Of a DNA stretch of 48,407 bases, positions 43,568-48,407 are shown one piece after another. Under the pieces are notes generated by a model. The model was not told the DNA's origin, did not search any database, and saw only the letters and a program-made list of their open reading frames with translations. Location: contig JADHNI010000024.1 in assembly GCA_016779585.1 (NCBI GenBank), positions 1 through 48,407 on the forward strand, written 5' to 3'. The position numbers and the translations under genes were made by a program. The DNA is from Pseudomonadales bacterium. GTDB lineage: Bacteria > Pseudomonadota > Gammaproteobacteria > Pseudomonadales > Azotimanducaceae. Numbering within the stretch: the stretch's first letter is position 1; every line of letters begins with the position of its first letter.

Positions 43568-45094
43568 GTGTTGCTACACCCCCTGGACCTTGCGGTCCTG
43601 GTCGTCTACTTCGGGCTGATGCTGGCACTGGGCATCTACTTCTCCAGAACCAACAACACGACCGAACAGTACTTTCTCGGTGGACGCAATTTCAGCGGCT
43701 GGGTCATCGGTCTCAGCCTGGTTGGAACGTCCATCAGCTCAATCACCTTCCTTGCCTATCCTGGCGATGCCTTCAAGACAAACTGGCTGCGTTTCCTGCC
43801 TAACCTGATGCTGCCCATCGCCGTGCTCATCGCGGCGTGGCATTTCCTGCCGAAGCTGCGACGAGACGGTAGCGTAACCGCTTATGAGTTCCTGGAACAC
43901 CGTTACGGACAGGCGATTCGGGGGTATGGCGCTGTTGCATTTATCATTGCCCAGGTAACGCGGGTCAGCATGATCCTGTATCTCATTTCCCTTGTGATCC
44001 AGACCATCACCGGCCTGGATGCACACCTTAGCGTTATCGTTGCAGGTGCATTTGTTGCAATCTACACCATACTCGGCGGCATAGAGGCGGTGGTCTGGAC
44101 TGATGTCATACAAACCATCGTGCTGATCAGCGGCGGCCTCTTCTGCATCGCGATCATCATCGCTGAAGTTCCTGGCGGTCTGCCCACTATCATTGAAACT
44201 GCCTGGCAGGCGGACAAACTCAGCGTTGGAGATTTCAGCAACGAGGGCTACCGGCCAGCGAGCTGGGCGCCAACACTGTTTGAGAAAACCGCACTGATGA
44301 TGCTGCTGATCGGCCTGATCAGCTGGCTCACGGAATACTCAAGCAACCAGAACACGGTGCAACGCTTCTGTGCATCAAGAAGTGAGCACGAAGCACGAAA
44401 GGCAATGTTTATCTGTGCGCTGGTCAGTGTACCTACCTGGGCGTTTTTCATGTTCCTGGGAACAGCGCTCTGGGTGTTCTTCCAGCACTTCCCTTCAGGC
44501 GTGGCCACCGGGGTACTGGGTGGTTCAGCCAAGGCTGAGGAGATTTTGCCGCATTTCATCACAAACTACCTGCCTCATGGCCTGATCGGCCTGGTGATTG
44601 CCGCGGCCATCGCAGCCGCCATGTCATCACTGGACAGCAGCATCAATGCCATCGCCACCGTAACCACCCATGACCTGTATCGCCGCTTCATGAACACCGA
44701 GATGGATGACCGTCATTACCTGAAATTTGCCCGAATCGTGACGACCATTGCCGGCATCCTCATGATCCTGGGTGCGCTTTACCTGATAGAGACCAGTACA
44801 ACCACGCTCCAGGACCTTGCGACTATCCTGACAGCCCTGCTTGCGGGAGGGCTTTTGACCATTTACCTGATTGGCTTTTTCAGCAAGCGCTGCAGCAGTC
44901 TGCACATCGCCCTGGGCATCGGCGCCACCATGGTTTACACGGTCTGGACAATTCTTTCTTCACGCGATGTCGTGAATTACCCGTTTGACCTGTACTATAC
45001 GGGCCTACTCGGAAATATTGTGATGTTTGTTGTGGCCTATGGCAGCTCTTTCGTCATCCGGACACAGAAACCTGAAGAAGTAATCACACCTTGA
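43568..45094 (+). CDS. Sodium:solute symporter (SSS family)
   Basis: A 508-residue membrane protein with about 13 helices. Family signatures include NTTEQYFLGGRNFSGWVIGLSLVGTSISSITFL near the N-terminus, AVVWTDVIQTIVLISGG in the middle and AAAIAAAMSSLDSSINAIATV, which is the sodium-site region. It imports an organic solute (sugar, amino acid or acid) with sodium. GTG start 43568 lies 1 base after the aminotransferase stop. Confidence 0.92.
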   Translation: MLLHPLDLAVLVVYFGLMLALGIYFSRTNNTTEQYFLGGRNFSGWVIGLSLVGTSISSITFLAYPGDAFKTNWLRFLPNLMLPIAVLIAAWHFLPKLRRDGSVTAYEFLEHRYGQAIRGYGAVAFIIAQVTRVSMILYLISLVIQTITGLDAHLSVIVAGAFVAIYTILGGIEAVVWTDVIQTIVLISGGLFCIAIIIAEVPGGLPTIIETAWQADKLSVGDFSNEGYRPASWAPTLFEKTALMMLLIGLISWLTEYSSNQNTVQRFCASRSEHEARKAMFICALVSVPTWAFFMFLGTALWVFFQHFPSGVATGVLGGSAKAEEILPHFITNYLPHGLIGLVIAAAIAAAMSSLDSSINAIATVTTHDLYRRFMNTEMDDRHYLKFARIVTTIAGILMILGALYLIETSTTTLQDLATILTALLAGGLLTIYLIGFFSKRCSSLHIALGIGATMVYTVWTILSSRDVVNYPFDLYYTGLLGNIVMFVVAYGSSFVIRTQKPEEVITP

Positions 45095-46317
45095 CTGAAC
45101 TACCCGAAGATTTTGCAAGACTGGAACTGCCAGAAGAACTCGAGGATGCCATCCTCGACCTGGGGTTCACCTACGCGACACCCGTGCAGAACGAAGTGCT
45201 GCCGCACTCCCTGGACGGTCGCGACATTATTGCCCAGGCACAGACAGGTACCGGCAAAACCGCCGCCTTCCTGATTTCCATCCTGGCCTATGAACTGGAG
45301 AATCCCACTGTTGAGGAGCGCGCCCCGGGCACACCCTATGCGCTCATCATCGCGCCCACGCGCGAGCTGGTTATGCAGATCAAGGCTGATGCAGACGCCC
45401 TGACCAAGTACACTGACATCGAAGTCGTCTGCCTGGTCGGCGGTATTGACTACGAGCGACAGAAAAAGCAGCTGAAAGATCCGGTGGATGTCGTCGTGGC
45501 AACGCCCGGCCGGCTTCTGGACTTTGCCCGTTCAGGGACTGTGGACCTGTCCCAGGTCGAGATCATGGTGATCGATGAGGCGGATCGCATGCTCAGCATG
45601 GGTTTTATCCCGGACGTAAAGTCCATCGTCGCCAGGACACCCAAGAAACAATCACGACAGACACAATTGTTCAGCGCGACCTACAGCGAGGACATTAAGC
45701 GTCTTGCGGCATCATGGACCCTGGATCCGGTACGCGTGGAAATAGAACCTGAACAGGTGGCCGTCGACACGGTTGAACAAAAAGTTTTCCTGACCTCGGA
45801 AGACGAGAAGTACAAGGTGCTCTACAACATTATTCACCACTACCAAATTGATCGGGTACTGGTGTTCGTGAACCGACGCGATGAATCGCGCGAACTGGAA
45901 TACAAACTTGATCGTCACGGTTTTAAAACCGGACTGCTGGCAGGTGACGTACCACAGAAGAAGCGCATCAGGACGCTTGAGAAGTTCAAGTCCGGCGAAG
46001 TGGATGTGTTGGTCGCCACCGATGTCGCTGGTCGAGGCCTGCACATCGACGATATCAGCCACGTCATCAACTACAACCTGCCGGAAGATCCCGAGGACTA
46101 TGTGCACAGGATCGGACGCACGGGCCGAGCGGGGTCAGAGGGCATGTCTATTACACTTGCCTGCGAAAGTGACGCTTTCATGCTACCAAACATCGAGACA
46201 TTGCTTGGATCCAGCCTGCACTGCGAGAATCCCCCGGAAGAACTGACCGCAGACATCCCGGAGCTACCGCCCGGCTCTCCTCCACCCAGGCGACAAAGAC
46301 CCAGACGTCGGAGATAA
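45091..46317 (+). CDS. DEAD-box ATP-dependent RNA helicase (RhlB-like)
   Basis: A 408-residue helicase: Q motif YATPVQNEVLP, Walker A AQTGTGKT at 50-57, PTRELV, DEAD at 162-165, SAT, and HRIGRTGRAG near the end, then a short Arg/Pro-rich tail. The core without a long C-terminal extension resembles RhlB, a degradosome partner, though other single-core helicases fit. TTG start overlaps the symporter stop by 4 bases; the helicase begins properly with TELPEDFARLELPEEL. Confidence 0.93.
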   Translation: MTELPEDFARLELPEELEDAILDLGFTYATPVQNEVLPHSLDGRDIIAQAQTGTGKTAAFLISILAYELENPTVEERAPGTPYALIIAPTRELVMQIKADADALTKYTDIEVVCLVGGIDYERQKKQLKDPVDVVVATPGRLLDFARSGTVDLSQVEIMVIDEADRMLSMGFIPDVKSIVARTPKKQSRQTQLFSATYSEDIKRLAASWTLDPVRVEIEPEQVAVDTVEQKVFLTSEDEKYKVLYNIIHHYQIDRVLVFVNRRDESRELEYKLDRHGFKTGLLAGDVPQKKRIRTLEKFKSGEVDVLVATDVAGRGLHIDDISHVINYNLPEDPEDYVHRIGRTGRAGSEGMSITLACESDAFMLPNIETLLGSSLHCENPPEELTADIPELPPGSPPPRRQRPRRRR

Positions 46318-46332
46318 CACCCGGAGATCATC

Positions 46333-46500
46333 ATGGACAAGCCGTTTCCCCTACTCACTGCAAAGGACATCAGGGAAATGGACGAGGTTCCGCGCCGGCA
46401 TCAGTTCAATGAAAATGCGGTACGTCAAACACGATCACCGGGTGACCATCTGGGATTGACCGCCGCAGGTGTCGTGAACACGGCAAGAAAACCTACATAG
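46333..46500 (+). pseudogene. Truncated N-terminal remnant of a cupin-type protein
   Basis: A 55-codon frame begins MDKPFPLLTAKDIREMDEVP and continues HQFNENAVRQTRSPGDHLGLT, which resembles the N-terminal lead of a cupin family whose members start this way and then carry on into the barrel. Here the reading frame ends after a few more codons, before any metal-binding histidine box, and no continuation was found in other frames. A CGGAG ribosome site precedes it. Either a relic or a short gene of unknown role. Confidence 0.5.
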
Positions 46501-46506
46501 CACTGG

Positions 46507-47154
46507 ATGAGGTACATGACGTCCAGTTTGCCATTGCTGCTGTTGATCGCCGTGCTGGCAACAAGCAGCTGCGCACAGCAAACACCTTTCCTGCCGGTCA
46601 CTGATGCCATCGGGCAGGTTGAACTTGCGGACGGACTTCCATCTGTGACACGAAATTCACGCCCGTACATCCTGGACGAACAGTCCCTTGTTTACGCCGG
46701 TGACCTGCTGCGAACGGATGAGAGATCAACTCTGACGATTCGACTGGGTAGTGGGAGTGTCATTTCCCTCGGGCCGGAGACACAGCTGCTATTCACAGTT
46801 GTTGAGCAAAGGGAAAATGAGTTCCGCTCCATCCTCAGTCTTACCACTGGCTCGATGCACGTATCCCAAAGAACATCAGCCGACCACGAATTGACAGTGA
46901 GAACACGTATCGCCACCGCCGCTTCAAGATCCGGCGCGTTCTGGCTTGGCTATGACAGGAACAATCCAACACTCACCGTAATCGCTCTTGGTGACCGCCT
47001 GGTCACGGTGAGTAACACAGACGGCGAGGTTGAGCTGAATCGACTTCATGACACCACCAGCGTTCCCGCTGGAGCGGGACCCCGGGCCGTCACCGGCTGG
47101 TCAGAGGATCGAGCCAGCAGAACAATCGACTATTACTTTCAGGTTCAACCCTGA
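46507..47154 (+). CDS. FecR-domain exported protein
   Basis: A 215-residue protein with an N-terminal signal sequence ending near Cys22 (a weak lipobox, ATSSC) and a FecR-type domain (IGQVELADG, VYAGDLLRTDERSTLTIRLGSGSVISLGPET, TGSMHVSQR). FecR domains bind or sense in the periplasm, but here no sigma factor is adjacent, so it is not a classic anti-sigma pair. Its end overlaps the convergent nitroreductase gene by 10 bases. Start may be 46507 or the ATG 9 bases later. Confidence 0.7.
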   Translation: MRYMTSSLPLLLLIAVLATSSCAQQTPFLPVTDAIGQVELADGLPSVTRNSRPYILDEQSLVYAGDLLRTDERSTLTIRLGSGSVISLGPETQLLFTVVEQRENEFRSILSLTTGSMHVSQRTSADHELTVRTRIATAASRSGAFWLGYDRNNPTLTVIALGDRLVTVSNTDGEVELNRLHDTTSVPAGAGPRAVTGWSEDRASRTIDYYFQVQP

Positions 47155-47750
47155 GTGTCTGCTTCCCAGGTGTTCCAGAAGGTGACCTGCTCTGCCGGCA
47201 ACCTGTCTGCCGGTTTCAGCCGTGCTCCGAGGATATAGGCTGCCGGTAACATCACGGTCTGGGTCACGCCATCCGGCACATCGAGGATGTCCGCAATTTC
47301 TTTTGCCCGTGCAGTCAGCAGCGATGTCCAGGTCGTGCCGATACCACGAGCACGCATGGCCAGCATGAGCGACCAGGCTGCCGGAAGAATTGACCCGAAG
47401 AATCCGACCTGGCCACCGACGTCTTCCGCTGGTTCCCCGATTGCAAAAACAAAAACCATACATGGAATCTCGTGCAGGCGGTCCATCAGCGCATTGTGAG
47501 TCGGTTTGAGCGTAACGCCGCGATCGATACTGATCTGCTGCAGTACCTCGCGGTAAATATCCGCAATCTGCTTTTTCTTGCCCGAATCTGTCACCACAAG
47601 GAAGCGCCAGTTCTCCCCGATAATGCCGGTCGGAGCCTGCACCGCGACATTGATGCAGGCAAGCAGATCTTCTTCAGCGATTGGTCGTGAGTAGTCCAGC
47701 TTACGTCGAACCGAACGTGCGGTACTCAGAATATGTTCTACATCATCCAT
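47145..47750 (-). CDS. Nitroreductase-family flavoprotein
   Basis: A 201-residue FMN enzyme. Signatures are STARSVRRKLDYSRPIAEEDL (phosphate-binding Arg residues), QAPTGIIGENWRFLVV and ARGIGTTWTSL. Members reduce nitro groups, quinones or flavins with NAD(P)H. It is divergent from the DUF2237 gene with a 23-bp gap between the two starts. Substrate unknown. Confidence 0.9.
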   Translation of the reverse strand: MDDVEHILSTARSVRRKLDYSRPIAEEDLLACINVAVQAPTGIIGENWRFLVVTDSGKKKQIADIYREVLQQISIDRGVTLKPTHNALMDRLHEIPCMVFVFAIGEPAEDVGGQVGFFGSILPAAWSLMLAMRARGIGTTWTSLLTARAKEIADILDVPDGVTQTVMLPAAYILGARLKPADRLPAEQVTFWNTWEADTQG

Positions 47751-47773
47751 CGTTTAATACTATCATTACGTCC

Positions 47774-48157
47774 ATGCCGATTATCATGGAAAAGCCCATA
47801 AACGTCCTGGGCACTGAACTCGTGCCCTGCAGTATTGATCCCCTGACCGGATTCTTTCGCGATGGCTGCTGCAACACCTGCCAGGAGGATCTTGGTTCTC
47901 ACACCGTCTGTGTCGAAGTCACCACGGAATTCCTGGAGTACTCCCGCTTTGCCGGCAACGATCTTTCCACGCCCTACCCCGAACTTGAGTTTCCAGGCCT
48001 GAAAGACGGAGATCGCTGGTGCCTGTGCGCGGGCCGCTGGCTGGAAGCCCACGACAAAGGCATGGCCCCCAGGGTGTTCCTGGAGAACACGCATATCAAG
48101 GCGCTTGAGATTGTACCTATCGCTCTACTGCAGCAGCACGCCGTAAAGATTAACTGA
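47774..48157 (+). CDS. DUF2237-family protein
   Basis: A protein of about 127 residues. Recognised from NVLGTELVPCSIDPLTGFFRDGCC, GSHTVCVEVTTEFLEYSRFAGNDLSTP and WCLCAGRWLEAH, the family's cysteine- and tryptophan-containing blocks. Function unknown. Start is 47774 or 47786; upstream in-frame codons have no homology. It is followed after 12 bases by an SDR gene. Confidence 0.82.
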   Translation: MPIIMEKPINVLGTELVPCSIDPLTGFFRDGCCNTCQEDLGSHTVCVEVTTEFLEYSRFAGNDLSTPYPELEFPGLKDGDRWCLCAGRWLEAHDKGMAPRVFLENTHIKALEIVPIALLQQHAVKIN

Positions 48158-48169
48158 CAAGAGACACCT

Positions 48170-48407
48170 ATGCGACTTAAAGGAAAGAAGACTTTCATCA
48201 CGCAGGTCGATGACTACATGGGACCTGCCATTAACGAGCTTTTTGCAAATGAAGGCGCAGTGATCACAACTGCTAGCGGTGCTGTTCCTGCCGACGAAGG
48301 TTTTTCTGATTACATTGCACCTGCTGGCGATGACATCGACATTCTGATTGCCAACCTGGTGCACAGTCCGTGTAATGCTCGCGTTGCGGACATATCAGAT
48401 CGGGACT
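48170..48407 (+). CDS. SDR-family oxidoreductase, N-terminal part (cut by window edge)
   Basis: The 79 visible codons start at ATG 48170 and begin RLKGKKTFITQVDDYMGPAI, the strand-loop-helix opening of a short-chain dehydrogenase, though the usual TGxxxGxG glycine motif is replaced by TQVDDYMG. A later DIDILIANL resembles the NNAG strand position. The catalytic tetrad lies beyond the window. It is probably an SDR with an atypical cofactor loop, so a canonical NAD(P)H reaction cannot be assumed. Confidence 0.7.
   Translation, partial: MRLKGKKTFITQVDDYMGPAINELFANEGAVITTASGAVPADEGFSDYIAPAGDDIDILIANLVHSPCNARVADISDRD

Noticed and set aside
1..48407. CRISPR arrays, tRNA and rRNA genes
   Set aside because: No spaced direct repeats and no cloverleaf or rRNA-like sequence were noticed in any intergenic gap; a covariance-model scan would be needed to be sure.

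Overview
The window looks like a chromosomal segment of a free-living, probably marine, gammaproteobacterium. The best evidence is the central minus-strand block aspS-yebC-ruvC-ruvA-ruvB-tolQ-tolR-tolA-tolB-pal-cpoB-queE-queC. This gene order is typical of Pseudomonas-like and Cellvibrionales-like Gammaproteobacteria, except that ybgC is missing between ruvB and tolQ. An Oar-type TonB receptor, a choice-of-anchor I lipoprotein, an HAE1-type RND pump and many oxygenase and CoA-ester genes fit a heterotroph using lipid-like or xenobiotic substrates. The genus cannot be fixed from sequence reading alone.

Layout. 1-1.1 kb: tail of an IS transposase, a terminator, a perfect 17-bp inverted repeat, then a nucleotidyltransferase gene overlapping a small partner gene (candidate accessory or toxin-antitoxin-like pair). 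1.1-4.2 kb (minus): Baeyer-Villiger-type flavin monooxygenase, PAPS sulfotransferase, a cupin gene broken by an in-frame amber codon, and a CPXCG protein; a VOC protein is divergent. 4.8-10.1 kb (minus): Rieske oxygenase, RND adaptor and RND pump as one unit. 10.3-14.1 kb: collagen-like surface lipoprotein (minus), TetR regulator (minus), and a divergent small membrane protein plus histidine-box fatty-acid desaturase with a TetR-type operator between. 14.2-17.4 kb: a tiny unknown ORF and a TonB receptor. 17.6-28.9 kb (minus): the housekeeping block above, preceded by an fmdB-like gene. 29-31.7 kb: HU-like protein behind a promoter and a hairpin/T-tract attenuator, GFA-family protein, proS. 31.7-34.1 kb: TlpA-like lipoprotein, YihY membrane protein, ArsC-like reductase, ABM monooxygenase. 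34.2-38.8 kb (minus): SDR, propionyl-CoA synthetase, an unknown basic protein and a CaiB/BaiF CoA-transferase. 38.9-46.3 kb (plus): esterase, MiaE-like hydroxylase, glycosyltransferase, type-2 argC, aminotransferase, sodium:solute symporter and DEAD-box helicase, mostly overlapping or tightly spaced. 46.3-48.4 kb: truncated cupin remnant, FecR-domain protein, nitroreductase, DUF2237 protein, and the start of an SDR gene cut by the window edge.

How genes work together. ruvCAB forms the Holliday-junction resolvasome. tolQRAB-pal-cpoB forms the trans-envelope constriction system. queE and queC make successive steps to preQ0. The monooxygenase-sulfotransferase unit, the Rieske-RND unit, and the PrpE/SDR and CaiB genes suggest oxidation, conjugation, export and CoA-dependent breakdown of hydrophobic compounds, but no substrate can be read from the sequence.

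No tRNA, rRNA or CRISPR array was seen, and no gene-free stretch longer than about 300 bases exists. The clearest oddities are the amber-interrupted cupin gene, the duplicated and synonymously diverged yebC tail downstream of yebC, the HU leader attenuator, the translationally coupled monooxygenase-sulfotransferase pair, and the loss of ybgC.
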